Source: Streptomyces sp. ICBB 8177
GTDB lineage: Bacteria > Actinomycetota > Actinomycetes > Streptomycetales > Streptomycetaceae
Direction of reading: 5' to 3'
Assembly: GCF_003144095.1 (NCBI RefSeq)
Contig: NZ_NSKH01000002.1
Coordinates: 507,024 to 571,023, forward strand
Length of the DNA: 64,000 bases
In this document: piece by piece, positions 16,418 through 25,468 of the stretch
Layout: each line of letters begins with the position of its first letter
Numbering within the stretch: the first letter of the stretch is position 1
Notes under the pieces: generated by a model
Told to the model about the DNA's origin: nothing
The model's input: only the letters and a program-made list of their open reading frames with translations
The model's database searches: none
Made by a program: the position numbers and the translations under genes

Positions 16418-18571
16418 ATGTTCCACCGCATAGGACGCGTCGTCGTCCGCCATCCCATATGGACCATCGTGGCGTGGGTGATAGCCGCCGTCGCGATCGT
16501 CGCCACCGCACCGAGCCTGCCGTCCAACAGCGACGAGTCGAGCTTCCTGCCCAAGAGCTACGAGTCGATCCAGGCGGCCGACCTACAGCAGAAGGCGTTC
16601 CCCAGCGCCTTCACCCCGTCCGCGATCGTCCTGTACCAGCGCACCGACGGCCAGAAGCTGACGCCCACCGACCTCAAGGACGCGGCGCGGGTCACCGAGC
16701 GCCTCGGCGGCGCGCACATCGAGCAGGTCCAGAAGGTCGTCCCCGGCCCGCCGTCCAAGGACGGCAAGTACGACCTGGGCCTGGTCCAGATGGACAGCAA
16801 GAACGCCGGGCAGCCGGTGCAGAACACCGCGGCCCAGAAACTGCGCGACGACGTCAAGAAGTTCACGGCCGGCACCCATCTGGACGCCAAGGTCGGCGGC
16901 AGCGCCGCGCAGGCGCTCGACCAGCAGGACTCCTCCAAGCGCGGCCAGGCACTGATCGGCGTCGGCACCTTCGTGATCATCCTGGTCACCCTGCTGATCA
17001 TCTTCCGGGCGCCGATCCTCGCGATCCTGCCACTGATCCTCATCGGCGTGGTCGCGGGCGTCGCCAACGGGCTGATCGCCTACGCCACCAAGCTGTTCGG
17101 CCTCCAGGCCAACGAATCGGTCTCGTCGATCCTCATCGTGGTGCTCTTCGGCGTCGGAACGGACTACTTCCTGTTCCTGATGTTCCGGTACCGAGAACGG
17201 CTGCGCGCGGGTGACGAGCCCAAGGAGGCGATGGTCAACGCGGTCGGCCGGGTCGGCGAGGCGATCGCGTCGGCCGCCGGCGCCGTCATCATCGCGTTCC
17301 TCGCGCTGATCCTGTCCACCCTGGGCTTCCTCAAGCAGATGGGCCCGGCGCTCGCCATCGCGGTGGCCGCGACGCTCGTCGCGGGCCTGACGCTGATCCC
17401 CGCGGTCGTCTCGCTGATCGGCCCACGGATCTTCTGGCCGTCGAAGTCCTGGCAGAACGAGCCGGACAACGCGCGCTTCGCCGCGCTCGGCCGGACCGTC
17501 AAGCGCCGCCCGGCGCTGGCCGCCGCGGTCTCCGGCGTGGTCATGGTCGCGCTGGCGATGGGCACCCTCGGATTCAAGGCCACCTTCGACCTGGCCGCGG
17601 GCTCGATGCCCAAGACCAAGGAGTCGATGGTCGTCCAGACCGAGATGCAGAACGCCTACTCGGCGGGCGCCGCCGAGCCCACGTCCGTCTACCTCACCAG
17701 CACCGACGGCAAGCCGCTCGACAAGGCCCAACTGCCCTCGTACGCCACGAAGCTCAGCGGCGTCGACGGGGTGGCCGGCGCGAAGCTCGCGGCGCTCAAC
17801 CCGGCCGGCACGACGGCCGACTTCACGGTCACGCTCAAGTACGACGCGGCCAGCGACAAGGCGCTCAGCACGGTGGGCGACGTGCGCACCGTCGCCCACG
17901 CCGACGCACCCACCGGGACCAAGGCGCTGGTCGGCGGCATGTCCGCGATCTACTCGGACATCAACAAGGCGGTCGACCACGACTACAAGACGGTCTTCCC
18001 GGTCGCCGCACTGCTGATCATGGTGATCCTGGGACTGCTGCTGCGCAGCGTGGTCGCGCCCTGGTACCTGATGGCGTCCGTGGGCCTCGGCTTCGGCGCC
18101 ACCCTCGGTGCGACGGTGCTCATCTTCCAGAAGGCGCAGGGGCATTCGGGCCTGATGTTCATGCTGCCGGTGATCATGTATCTCTTCGTGGTCGCCATCG
18201 GCACGGACTACAACATCCTGATGATCGCCCGGTTGCGCGAGGAGGCCCGTGAGGGCCGCGAGCCGCGCGAGGCCGCCAGCATGGCGCTGCGGCACGCCGG
18301 TCCGACGGTGGCGGCGGCCGGGTTCATCCTGGCGGCGACCTTCGCCACCATGATGCTCGCGGGCAACTCGATGCTGACCGAGATGGGCTTCGCGGTCTCC
18401 TTCGGCATCATCGTGGCCGCGTTCGTGATGGCGATGTTCTTCACGCCGTCGCTGACCGCCCTGATCGGGCACGCCGCCTGGTGGCCGGGCCACGCCGACC
18501 GCGGCGAGCCCTCCCACGAGGTCTCCGGCGGCCGGTCGCCGCAGCGGGAGCTGAACCGGTCGGGCCGGTAG
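16418..18571 (+). CDS. MMPL-family (RND-type) transporter
   Basis: 717 aa membrane protein of the MmpL/RND group, which export lipids or hydrophobic compounds using the proton gradient. It has the duplicated plan of one N-terminal helix (about 12-32), an extracytoplasmic domain, five helices (about 175-340), a second cluster starting near 365, a second external domain, and five helices (about 530-690). Both halves keep the GTDY motif (near 247 and 593) that carries protons in the family. The ATG at 16418 has GGAGG about 10 bases upstream. It is monocistronic. No adjacent lipid biosynthesis genes reveal the cargo. Confidence 0.9.
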   Translation: MFHRIGRVVVRHPIWTIVAWVIAAVAIVATAPSLPSNSDESSFLPKSYESIQAADLQQKAFPSAFTPSAIVLYQRTDGQKLTPTDLKDAARVTERLGGAHIEQVQKVVPGPPSKDGKYDLGLVQMDSKNAGQPVQNTAAQKLRDDVKKFTAGTHLDAKVGGSAAQALDQQDSSKRGQALIGVGTFVIILVTLLIIFRAPILAILPLILIGVVAGVANGLIAYATKLFGLQANESVSSILIVVLFGVGTDYFLFLMFRYRERLRAGDEPKEAMVNAVGRVGEAIASAAGAVIIAFLALILSTLGFLKQMGPALAIAVAATLVAGLTLIPAVVSLIGPRIFWPSKSWQNEPDNARFAALGRTVKRRPALAAAVSGVVMVALAMGTLGFKATFDLAAGSMPKTKESMVVQTEMQNAYSAGAAEPTSVYLTSTDGKPLDKAQLPSYATKLSGVDGVAGAKLAALNPAGTTADFTVTLKYDAASDKALSTVGDVRTVAHADAPTGTKALVGGMSAIYSDINKAVDHDYKTVFPVAALLIMVILGLLLRSVVAPWYLMASVGLGFGATLGATVLIFQKAQGHSGLMFMLPVIMYLFVVAIGTDYNILMIARLREEAREGREPREAASMALRHAGPTVAAAGFILAATFATMMLAGNSMLTEMGFAVSFGIIVAAFVMAMFFTPSLTALIGHAAWWPGHADRGEPSHEVSGGRSPQRELNRSGR

Positions 18572-18639
18572 CGGCCGGGAAATAACCCTCCGCGTCCGGC
18601 AGTTGGCCGGATGGACAACGGAGGACGAGCGGTGGCCCA

Positions 18640-18675
18640 GGGCCGGCCGCGCGGTGCGAACCGTGCGGCCGGCCC
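18640..18675 (+). terminator. GC-rich hairpin after the MMPL gene
   Basis: Perfect 11-bp arms GGGCCGGCCGC (18640-18650) and complement (18665-18675). It ends 30 bp before the inositol-phosphate synthase start, so it could also act in that gene's leader. Confidence 0.5.
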
Positions 18676-18705
18676 TTCGCCGTACCGCCCGACAGGAGGA
18701 TCACC

Positions 18706-19716
18706 ATGACCGAACGCACCGGCCGGATCAACGTGGGCGTGGTGGGCGTGGGCAACTGCGTCTCGTCGCTCGTGCAGGGCGTGCGCTTCTACGCGGACGC
18801 TCCCGACGACGCCCCGGGGCTGACCCGTCCGGTGTGCGCCGGGTACGCGGTCCGGGACATCGTCTTCACCGCCGCGTTCGACGTGGACGCGGGCAAGATC
18901 GGCAAGGACCTGTCGCAGGCCCTGTGGGCGGAGCCGAACAACGCCTCACGCTTCGCCGACGTGCCGCACCTCGGCGTGCCGGTCGACGACGGTGTGCTGG
19001 CGGACGGCGTGGGGGCGGGTACCGCGCCGCACATCGCGGCGTCCGGCCGGGCCTCGGTGGACGACGTGGCGCGGCGGCTGTCCGAGACCGGCACCCGGGT
19101 GCTGGTCAACTTCCTTCCCACCGGCAGCCAGTCGGCGACCGAGGCGTACGCCGAGGCCGCGCTGCGCGCCGGGTGCGCCTTCGTCAACTGCATGCCCGCG
19201 CGCCTCGCCCGCGAGCCGCGGTGGGCGCGGGCCTTCGCGGACGCCCGGCTGCCGCTGGTCGGGGACGACCTCAAGAGCCAGTTCGGCTCGACACTCGTGC
19301 ACCACGCGCTGCTGGACGCGCTCGCCGCGAACGGCGTACGGGTGCGCGACACCTATCAGTTGAACAACGGCGGCAACATGGACTTCCTCAACCTGCGCGA
19401 CCCGGAGCGGATGCGGGGCAAGAAGGAGACCAAGGCGCGGGGGATGGGCGCGGGCGCCGGGGCGCCGCGGGTGCACGTCGGAGCCGAGTACGTGCCGTTC
19501 CTCGCGGACCGCAAGGTGGCCTACATCCGGGTCGAGGCCCAGGCGTTCGGCGGGACGCCGGTCGAGATCGACCTGCGGATGTGCGTCGAGGACTCGCCGA
19601 GCGCCGCGGGCAACGTCCTGGACGCCGTGCGGTACGCGCAGGCCGCGCTGGACGACGGGTACGGCGGGGTGCTGGCGGAAGCGTCGGCCGCGCTGATGAA
19701 GGCGCCGACGGACTGA
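18706..19716 (+). CDS. Inositol-1-phosphate synthase
   Basis: 336 aa NAD-dependent enzyme that converts glucose 6-phosphate to inositol 1-phosphate, the precursor of phosphatidylinositol and mycothiol in actinomycetes. The N-terminal Rossmann motif VGVGNC is near 12-17. Family blocks are LVNFLPTGSQ near 130, the GDDLKSQFG active-site segment near 187, and LNNGGNMDFLNL near 222. It is slightly shorter than the usual 360 aa. The ATG at 18706 follows CAGGAGG with good spacing. A second paralogue elsewhere is common in the genus, so this may not be the only copy. Confidence 0.9.
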   Translation: MTERTGRINVGVVGVGNCVSSLVQGVRFYADAPDDAPGLTRPVCAGYAVRDIVFTAAFDVDAGKIGKDLSQALWAEPNNASRFADVPHLGVPVDDGVLADGVGAGTAPHIAASGRASVDDVARRLSETGTRVLVNFLPTGSQSATEAYAEAALRAGCAFVNCMPARLAREPRWARAFADARLPLVGDDLKSQFGSTLVHHALLDALAANGVRVRDTYQLNNGGNMDFLNLRDPERMRGKKETKARGMGAGAGAPRVHVGAEYVPFLADRKVAYIRVEAQAFGGTPVEIDLRMCVEDSPSAAGNVLDAVRYAQAALDDGYGGVLAEASAALMKAPTD

Positions 19717-19761
19717 CGCGTCGCGGGGCGCCGCGGTCACCGGGTACGCGAGGCGCCCGGT

Positions 19762-19802
19762 GGCCGCCTGCCCTTTCTCCCCCGCGGACAGGGCAGGCGG
19801 CC
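19762..19802 (+). terminator. Terminator after inositol-phosphate synthase
   Basis: Perfect 13-bp arms (19762-19774 and 19790-19802) with a 15-base loop. Confidence 0.8.
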
Positions 19803-19853
19803 CAGGGCTCCATCGTCGCCGTGGGGTGAAGCGTGATCAAGTGCGATCCTCTG

Positions 19854-19878
19854 TACGATCGGTAAGTGCCGCTTACCG
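19854..19878 (+). promoter_or_regulatory. Leaderless promoter and LysR operator over the start codon
   Basis: TACGAT (-10) at 19854-19859 ends six bases before the GTG start at 19866. The palindrome CGGTAAG-TGCCG-CTTACCG (19860-19878) spans the start codon and contains the T-N11-A core typical of LysR-type binding sites. Bound regulator would sit on the transcription start, so autorepression is likely. Confidence 0.6.
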
Positions 19879-20741
19879 AACTCGGAGAACTGGAGGCGTT
19901 CCTCGCCCTGTCCGAGGAACTCCACTTCGCCCGCGCCGCCGAGCGGCTCGGCCTCTCCCGGCCCCGGGTCAGCCAGCTCATCCAGTCGCTGGAACGCCGC
20001 GTCGGCGGGCGGCTGTTCGAGCGCACCAGCCGCCGGGTCGCGCTCACCCCCGCCGGACGGTTCCTGCTGGACCGGGTCAAACCGAGCTTCGAGGGCGTGC
20101 GCCGGGCCATCGAGGAGACCCGGGCGTACGCGCGGGAGCTGCGCATCGGGTTCCTCGGGCCGTTCCTGGGCGCGGTGGACGCGGCGGTCACCGCCTTCCG
20201 CGCGACCCATCACGGCTGGCCGGTCAGCATGACCGAGACGCGCTGGGGCGACTACTACGGTCCGCTGCGCCGCGCCGAGGTGGACCTCCTGGTGAGCATC
20301 TGGCCGGTGCGCGAGCCGGACCTGACGACCGGGCCGGTGATCGCCGAGTACCCCCGGGTGCTGGCCGTCGCCGCCGACCACCCGCTGGCGCGGCGCGAGT
20401 CGGTGGACATCGACGAGCTGCCCGCGTACACGATGGTCCAGCTGCCCCGGACGACGCCCTCCGAGGTGCGGGAGGGCTTCCTGCCGGAGACCACCCCGGA
20501 CGGGCGGCCCATCGCGCGCGGAGGCGAGGTCAAGACGCAGCACGAGATGCTCAGCCGGGTCGCCACCAGCCGCGAGGTCTGCCCGACCTCCACCGCGCTG
20601 ACGGAGGCCTACCGGCACCCGGGCGTACGGTTCCTGCCGCTCACCGGGCTGCCGCCCGCGCGGGCCGTGGTGAGCTGGCGCACGGCCGGGGAGAGCACGG
20701 GGATCCGGGAATTCGTCGCGTCGCTGCCGTCCCTGCCCTAG
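19866..20741 (+). CDS. LysR family transcriptional regulator
   Basis: 291 aa. The winged helix-turn-helix is at about 5-62 (ELEAFLALSEELHFARAAER, then a recognition helix SRPRVSQLIQSLERR). The effector-binding domain runs from about 90 to 285. The start is GTG 19866: there is no ribosome site, but a -10 hexamer sits directly upstream, and the protein would begin right at the helix-turn-helix. The gene is alone between a terminator and an RpiR gene on the same strand. A T-N11-A palindrome covers its start codon, so it probably represses itself. The target pathway is unknown. Confidence 0.88.
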   Translation: MPLTELGELEAFLALSEELHFARAAERLGLSRPRVSQLIQSLERRVGGRLFERTSRRVALTPAGRFLLDRVKPSFEGVRRAIEETRAYARELRIGFLGPFLGAVDAAVTAFRATHHGWPVSMTETRWGDYYGPLRRAEVDLLVSIWPVREPDLTTGPVIAEYPRVLAVAADHPLARRESVDIDELPAYTMVQLPRTTPSEVREGFLPETTPDGRPIARGGEVKTQHEMLSRVATSREVCPTSTALTEAYRHPGVRFLPLTGLPPARAVVSWRTAGESTGIREFVASLPSLP

Positions 20742-20906
20742 TCTCGTCAGCCCGCCGGCGGCGCCGCCCGCGCAGGCGCGTCGCGGAATCCGCGACCGGG
20801 CCGGAGTCCGCCATGCGGAAGGCCTCTGGCCTGTATGTATGGCGTCATGCACAATCGTGGGACGCTGAATGGGAACCCAGCATCAGGGCCAGGCCAGGAG
20901 GGCGCG

Positions 20907-21749
20907 ATGGCGACGCAGGACGGTGGAGCCGCCCGCTTGATGCAGCTCTTCGACGGCCACCGGCTGACCCCGACCCAACGCCGCATCGCGCACTGCCTGG
21001 TGCGCCGGGCGGCCGACGCGCCGTTCCTGTCCAGCGTGGAGGTCGCGGAGCTGGCCGGGGTCAGCCAGCCCTCGGTGACCCGGTTCGCGGTGGCGCTGGG
21101 CTTCGACGGCTATCCGGCGCTCCGCCGCCACCTGCGTGAGGTCGCCCCGGCACCGCAGGCGCCGCGCGAGGAGACGTACAACGAGTACCAGCAGGCGGTG
21201 CACGCGGAGATCGACAACCTCCAGCAGCTCGCCGTGCTGCTCGCCGATCCCGAGCCGGTGGCGCGCGCCGGGCGGCTGCTGGCGGCCTCGCGTCCGCTGC
21301 CGGTGCTGGGGCTGCGGGCGGCCGGGCCGCAGGCGGGCGGCTTCGCGTACTTCGCCGCCAAGGTCCATCCCGACGTGCGGCTGCTGGACGAGAGCGGGTC
21401 GATGCTCGCCGACCGGCTGGACGCCGCCGCCCGGGCCGGGGCGAGCGCGCTGCTGTGCTTCGCGCTGCCCCGGCACCCGCGCGAGGTGGTCGAGGCGCTG
21501 GAGTACGCCAAAGACCTCGGCCTCACCGTCGTCACCGTCGCCGACAGCTCGTTCGCGCCGGTCGCGAAGTTCTCCGACCTGCTGATCCCGGCGGCGGTCG
21601 GCACCGGGCTGATGTTCGACACGGCGTGCGCGCCGATGATGCTGGGCCGGGTGCTGCTGGAGTCGATGTGCGACGACCTGCCCGACGCCCAGGCGCGTCT
21701 GGAGGAGTTCGACGCGCGGGCGACGGCGCGGGGGCTGTTCGTCGACTAG
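20907..21749 (+). CDS. MurR/RpiR family regulator
   Basis: 280 aa. The N-terminal HTH_6 domain (about 8-85, LTPTQRRIAHCLV and VSQPSVTRFAVALGF) is followed by a SIS sugar-phosphate-binding domain (about 110-240, with the LGLRAAG loop). Such proteins sense phosphosugars or related metabolites. The ATG at 20907 has AGGAGG six bases upstream and is preferred over the in-frame ATG at 20835. The stop codon lies in a 16-bp tandem duplication shared with the convergent FUSC gene. Its target cannot be read from the sequence; the hut operon 6 kb away is one possibility. Confidence 0.87.
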   Translation: MATQDGGAARLMQLFDGHRLTPTQRRIAHCLVRRAADAPFLSSVEVAELAGVSQPSVTRFAVALGFDGYPALRRHLREVAPAPQAPREETYNEYQQAVHAEIDNLQQLAVLLADPEPVARAGRLLAASRPLPVLGLRAAGPQAGGFAYFAAKVHPDVRLLDESGSMLADRLDAAARAGASALLCFALPRHPREVVEALEYAKDLGLTVVTVADSSFAPVAKFSDLLIPAAVGTGLMFDTACAPMMLGRVLLESMCDDLPDAQARLEEFDARATARGLFVD

Positions 21750-21777
21750 CCCCTCGATCCGCTAGCCCCTCGATCCG
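21746..21777. repeat. 16-bp tandem duplication holding two convergent stop codons
   Basis: CTAGCCCCTCGATCCG occurs twice in direct tandem (21746-21761 and 21762-21777). The first copy supplies the TAG of the plus-strand RpiR gene and the second the TAG of the minus-strand FUSC gene. Confidence 0.85.
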
Positions 21778-24647
21778 CCGAGCAGCGGGTCGACCCGCTG
21801 CTCGGCGCCCGGTTCGAGCCGCACGGTCGTGGCCGCCGGGGCGTGCCCGGCCGCGACCACGGTGTAGTCGCCCGGAGCCACGCCGGTGAACGCGTAGTGC
21901 CCGTCGCGGGCGGCCAACGCCGTGGCGACCACCTCGCCGGTGCTGTCCAGCAGCGTCAGCCGAGCCCCGGCGCACGGAGCCCCGGCCGGGGTGCGCACGG
22001 TGCCGGAGACCCGTACGCCGCGCGGGCCGTCCGCGTCCAGGCGCAGGTCGAGGTCGACCCCGGCGGCGCCCGCCCGCACGGTCCTGGCCAGCGGCGCGCG
22101 GCCGACGGCCGAACCGATCAGCAGGTACGTGCCGGGTCCCGGCACGTCCAGCGTGAAGCGGCCGTCGGAGCGGGCGATGGTACGGCCGAGCTGGTGGCCG
22201 CCCAGGTCGGTCACCGCCAGCGCGACACGCGCGAGCGGCGCGCCCGCCTCGTCCCCGACCCGCCCCCGGATCACGGCGTCCGGAGCGGCGGGCGCGGCCG
22301 CGGGAACGGCGGGGGCGAACGCGGTGGCGGACCTCGCGGTCGGCGCGGGGAGCGCGGTCACCGCGGCCGAGGGCACCGGCACCCGTGCCGCAGTGGCCGC
22401 GGGCCGGGCCGGGACGCCGGCCGGCTGCTGCGGCCGGGCGGTCAACGCGCCGGGCGCGCCCGCCAGTTCGTGGACCAGCCGGGTCAGCCGCAGCAGCGGC
22501 CGCGTCACCGGCGCGTGGCCCACCGCGTCGCAGTCCGGACCGCTGGACAGCAGCGCGGCCTCGACCGACGCCAGCAGGCGGTCGGCCTCCTCACTCGCGC
22601 GGCCGTGGCGCGGCAGCGGGCGTTCCGCGATCGCCCCGGCGGCCAGGGCCAGTTCACGGCAGACCTCGGCCCGGCCGTGCGCCGCCGCGGGGTCGGTCAG
22701 ACGGCGCGGGCCCACCGTCAGGGCCCTGGTCTGCCGGGTGACGGCCGCGTAGAGGGTGAGACGGTGGCGCACGACGGCGGGGGAGTTGCCCCACAGCGGC
22801 ATCGGGCGGGTCAACGGGCGGGCGACGAGGGCCAGTTGCTGGAGGCGGTGGTCCACCACCCGGGCCAGGGCGTCCAGTTCCTCGTCGCTGCGCGCGCCGT
22901 CCAGCCGTTCCGCCACCGCCCGCAACAGCTCGGCCAGCGCGGTGAAGTAGCGCCCGCGCGCGGTGGCCACGGTGTCACGGGTGCTGGTCGGCAGGACGAA
23001 CAGCGCGACGGCGATGCCGATGGCGGCGCCCACCGAGGTCTCCTCCAACCGCAGCACCAGCAGCCCGGCGGAGAACTCGTGCAGGACGCTGTAGAGCTGC
23101 GACACCATGATGGTGACGAAGAAGATCATGCAGGCGTAGCTGACGTTCACCAGGTAGAAGCCGCAGGACATGCTGGCCACGATCACCACCAGCACCCACA
23201 TGGTGTGCCCGGCGGTCAGATGGGCGAGCCCGATGCCCGCGCCGAGGCCGACCAGGGTGCCCACCACGCGGTTGACCGCCTTGAGGGAGGTCTCGGACCG
23301 GGTCGCGGTGCCCCCGAAGGCGATGAAGGCGGCGAGCACGGCCCAGTAGTAGCGGGTCTGCGACAGCTCGCGTCCGGCGAGGATCGCCAGCGTCCCGGCG
23401 ACCACGACCTGGACCGCCTGGCGGGTCGTGAGCGACATGCGGCTCAGAGGGTTCCAGCGGCTGCCGCGCGCCGCGACGTCGCCCGCGACCGCGGCGGAGC
23501 CGGGCAGGTTGCCCATCGCGAGGGTGACGGTGGGCGCGTAGTCGTCCACCGGGTCGGTGGGCGGCGGCGTCGCGGCGCCACGGGCCAGTGCGATGAACTC
23601 CAGGGCGGAGGCGGCCAGATGACGCGCCGGCCACCGCCCGCCGTCCGCCGGGGAGTCCGCACCGCCCGCGTCGTCCGGGGCGGCCTCCAGCAGCGGGCCG
23701 GCCGCGTACTCCACCGCGCCGTACTCGCGGCGGGCCAGGTGTCCGGCCACGCGCGCGGCCGCCGGCAGCAGTTCGCCGCCCGCCCTGGTGAGCGCGTCCG
23801 CCGCGGTCGCCAGCGCGTCGACGGCCAGGTGGGCGTCGAGCAGCCGCCGCCGCAGCGCAGGACCCGACCAGCCCCCCGGCAGCGCGCCGGGCTCCGCGGA
23901 CCAGCCTTCGATGATCAACGCCGCCTCGGCGAGCCGCAGTTGGCGGGCGTGCAGCCGCCGCCTGGCCCGCGCGAGGCGGCGGCGCCGCGCGGACGCGGAA
24001 CCGCGCGCGTGCGCCCCGGTCTCCAGCAGGGCGGCGCAGGCGCGTGCCACCGAACGGGCCCGGGCGCCGAACGCCAGTTGGGTGCGGCGCAGCGTCCGGC
24101 GGGAGTTGACGCGCAGCACGGTCACCGACAGCAGCAGCACCCAGGCGGTCGCCACCAGGACCGCGTACAGCAGCGAGGGCAGGGCGGCCGGCGTCGCGCC
24201 GAGGAAGGCCGCGAAGAAATAGCCCATCCAGATCATGAAGCCGTAGAAGGAGAACGCCGCGCCGAACCGGCGCACGTAGACCGCGACGAACATGACCAGG
24301 ACGAAGACGCCCAGCATGAGGTCGGTGTGGCCCGCGACGGCGACGCCGCAGAGCATGCCCGCGCCGATCGCCACGGGGAAGAAGGCCGCGGTGCGCACCT
24401 TCTCCAGCACTCCGGTGCCGGACAGCGCCATCGAGCCCATCATCGCCATGACGGTGCCGAGCAGCATCGCGACGATCGTGCCCTGCGGTCCGGCGTGCGT
24501 GGCCCGGGCGAACAGGTACTCGACGCCCAGGGTGGTGGCCATCGCGACCGCGGCCGACACCGCCATCCGGAACCTGTTGAGTCCGGGGTCGGAGCCGATC
24601 ACCCGGTCCAGTGCCTCACGTATCCATCCCCGCGGGCTGTCGGCCAC
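21762..24647 (-). CDS. FUSC-family membrane protein with carboxypeptidase-regulatory-like tail
   Basis: 961 aa. The N-terminal half has about six helices (25-190) and a cytoplasmic helical region rich in Arg/Ala (200-360). A second cluster of helices (about 405-555) carries the FUSC signature (RYYWAVLAAFIAF region), then a helical domain (560-740). This is the fusaric acid/YccS aromatic-acid exporter plan. An Ala/Pro linker (about 745-805) leads to two beta-rich repeats starting VIRGRVGDEAG and RVSGTVRTPAG (about 808-955), each like a carboxypeptidase regulatory (prealbumin-like) domain. That tail is not usual for FUSC proteins. The start is ATG 24647, divergent from a marR gene, which is the likely regulator. 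Confidence 0.82.
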   Translation of the reverse strand: MADSPRGWIREALDRVIGSDPGLNRFRMAVSAAVAMATTLGVEYLFARATHAGPQGTIVAMLLGTVMAMMGSMALSGTGVLEKVRTAAFFPVAIGAGMLCGVAVAGHTDLMLGVFVLVMFVAVYVRRFGAAFSFYGFMIWMGYFFAAFLGATPAALPSLLYAVLVATAWVLLLSVTVLRVNSRRTLRRTQLAFGARARSVARACAALLETGAHARGSASARRRRLARARRRLHARQLRLAEAALIIEGWSAEPGALPGGWSGPALRRRLLDAHLAVDALATAADALTRAGGELLPAAARVAGHLARREYGAVEYAAGPLLEAAPDDAGGADSPADGGRWPARHLAASALEFIALARGAATPPPTDPVDDYAPTVTLAMGNLPGSAAVAGDVAARGSRWNPLSRMSLTTRQAVQVVVAGTLAILAGRELSQTRYYWAVLAAFIAFGGTATRSETSLKAVNRVVGTLVGLGAGIGLAHLTAGHTMWVLVVIVASMSCGFYLVNVSYACMIFFVTIMVSQLYSVLHEFSAGLLVLRLEETSVGAAIGIAVALFVLPTSTRDTVATARGRYFTALAELLRAVAERLDGARSDEELDALARVVDHRLQQLALVARPLTRPMPLWGNSPAVVRHRLTLYAAVTRQTRALTVGPRRLTDPAAAHGRAEVCRELALAAGAIAERPLPRHGRASEEADRLLASVEAALLSSGPDCDAVGHAPVTRPLLRLTRLVHELAGAPGALTARPQQPAGVPARPAATAARVPVPSAAVTALPAPTARSATAFAPAVPAAAPAAPDAVIRGRVGDEAGAPLARVALAVTDLGGHQLGRTIARSDGRFTLDVPGPGTYLLIGSAVGRAPLARTVRAGAAGVDLDLRLDADGPRGVRVSGTVRTPAGAPCAGARLTLLDSTGEVVATALAARDGHYAFTGVAPGDYTVVAAGHAPAATTVRLEPGAEQRVDPLLGGSRG

Positions 24648-24719
24648 CCGGCGCTCCCCTCCGCTGGTCCTGCGTGTCGGCGGTGTCCCGAGGCGGCGGT
24701 GGCCGATTCAGGTACCATA

Positions 24720-24753
24720 CCGACAATAACATGTATCGTACCGATAATCGGTG
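24720..24753 (+). promoter_or_regulatory. marR promoter and operator
   Basis: CCGACA (24720-24725), a 17-bp spacer and GATAAT (24743-24748) form a good SigA-type promoter. The inverted repeats TATCG-TAC-CGATA (24734-24746) and CCGAT-A-ATCGG (24741-24751) overlap the -10 box. The site is in the divergent 114-bp gap and could control both marR and the FUSC gene. Confidence 0.6.
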
Positions 24754-24761
24754 GAGCGGTG

Positions 24762-25370
24762 ATGGTGAGCGGCACGAGCGAGGCGGCGTCGCGGACGGTG
24801 TCCGAGGCGGCGACGCCGGTGGCGTCCGAGGCGGCGTCCGGGGCCCTTGAGGGCTCGTCGGCGTCGGAAGCGCTTGGGATGCCGGTGGCGTCGGACGCGC
24901 TTGAGGTGATCGAGCGGCAGACTGCCGTCCTCGTGCGCAACTTCGAACTCCTGCACCGGCGCACCGACATCCACGACCGCCTCGACCGGGCCGGGTACCT
25001 GTTGCTGCGCACTCTGGCCGAGGGCGGCCCGATGGACATCAACACCCTCGCCGCCACCCTCGGCCTCGACCCCTCCACGGCCGGCCGCCAGGTCGCGGGC
25101 ATGCGGGCGGCCGGACAGGTCGAGAGCGCGCCGGCCGCCGAGGACCGCAGGCGGTGCGTGGTCACGCCGACCGAGGAGGGGCTGCGGCAGATGGAGGCCG
25201 TGCGGCGGCGGCGCGCGCGGGACATCGGTGAGCTGCTCGCCGACTGGAGCGAGGACGAACTGCGCACGCTGGGCGCGGTGTTCGACAAGTACAACCGGGC
25301 GGTCGCCGCGCGCTACCTCACCGGCCCGGAAGCATCCGAGCCCCGGCGCCCCGCCTCGCGCCGCCGCTGA
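24762..25370 (+). CDS. MarR family transcriptional regulator
   Basis: 202 aa. A low-complexity Ser/Glu/Ala-rich N-terminal extension (1-45, several SEA repeats) precedes a winged helix-turn-helix (about 70-155: TLAATLGLDPSTAGRQVAGM as recognition region, then the wing EDRRRCVVTPTEEG). The C-terminus is basic. The ATG at 24762 follows GGTGGAG, and the promoter lies just upstream. It is divergently paired with the FUSC exporter-like gene, the classic layout for a repressor that responds to an exported phenolic compound. Confidence 0.87.
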   Translation: MVSGTSEAASRTVSEAATPVASEAASGALEGSSASEALGMPVASDALEVIERQTAVLVRNFELLHRRTDIHDRLDRAGYLLLRTLAEGGPMDINTLAATLGLDPSTAGRQVAGMRAAGQVESAPAAEDRRRCVVTPTEEGLRQMEAVRRRRARDIGELLADWSEDELRTLGAVFDKYNRAVAARYLTGPEASEPRRPASRRR

Positions 25371-25468
25371 GCCGAATCATTTCCCCACGGACGTCTAACA
25401 GAATTCTGAGGTTCGCTGAGTACCCTCCGACACGTCATCTGGTCGGTGCCTGGCAGAGGAGGACTGTC

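Noticed and set aside
21843-24761. 1175-aa plus-strand frame ending in the MarR sequence
   Set aside because: Only the last 202 codons have a domain, a promoter and a ribosome site; the rest is antisense to the FUSC gene.
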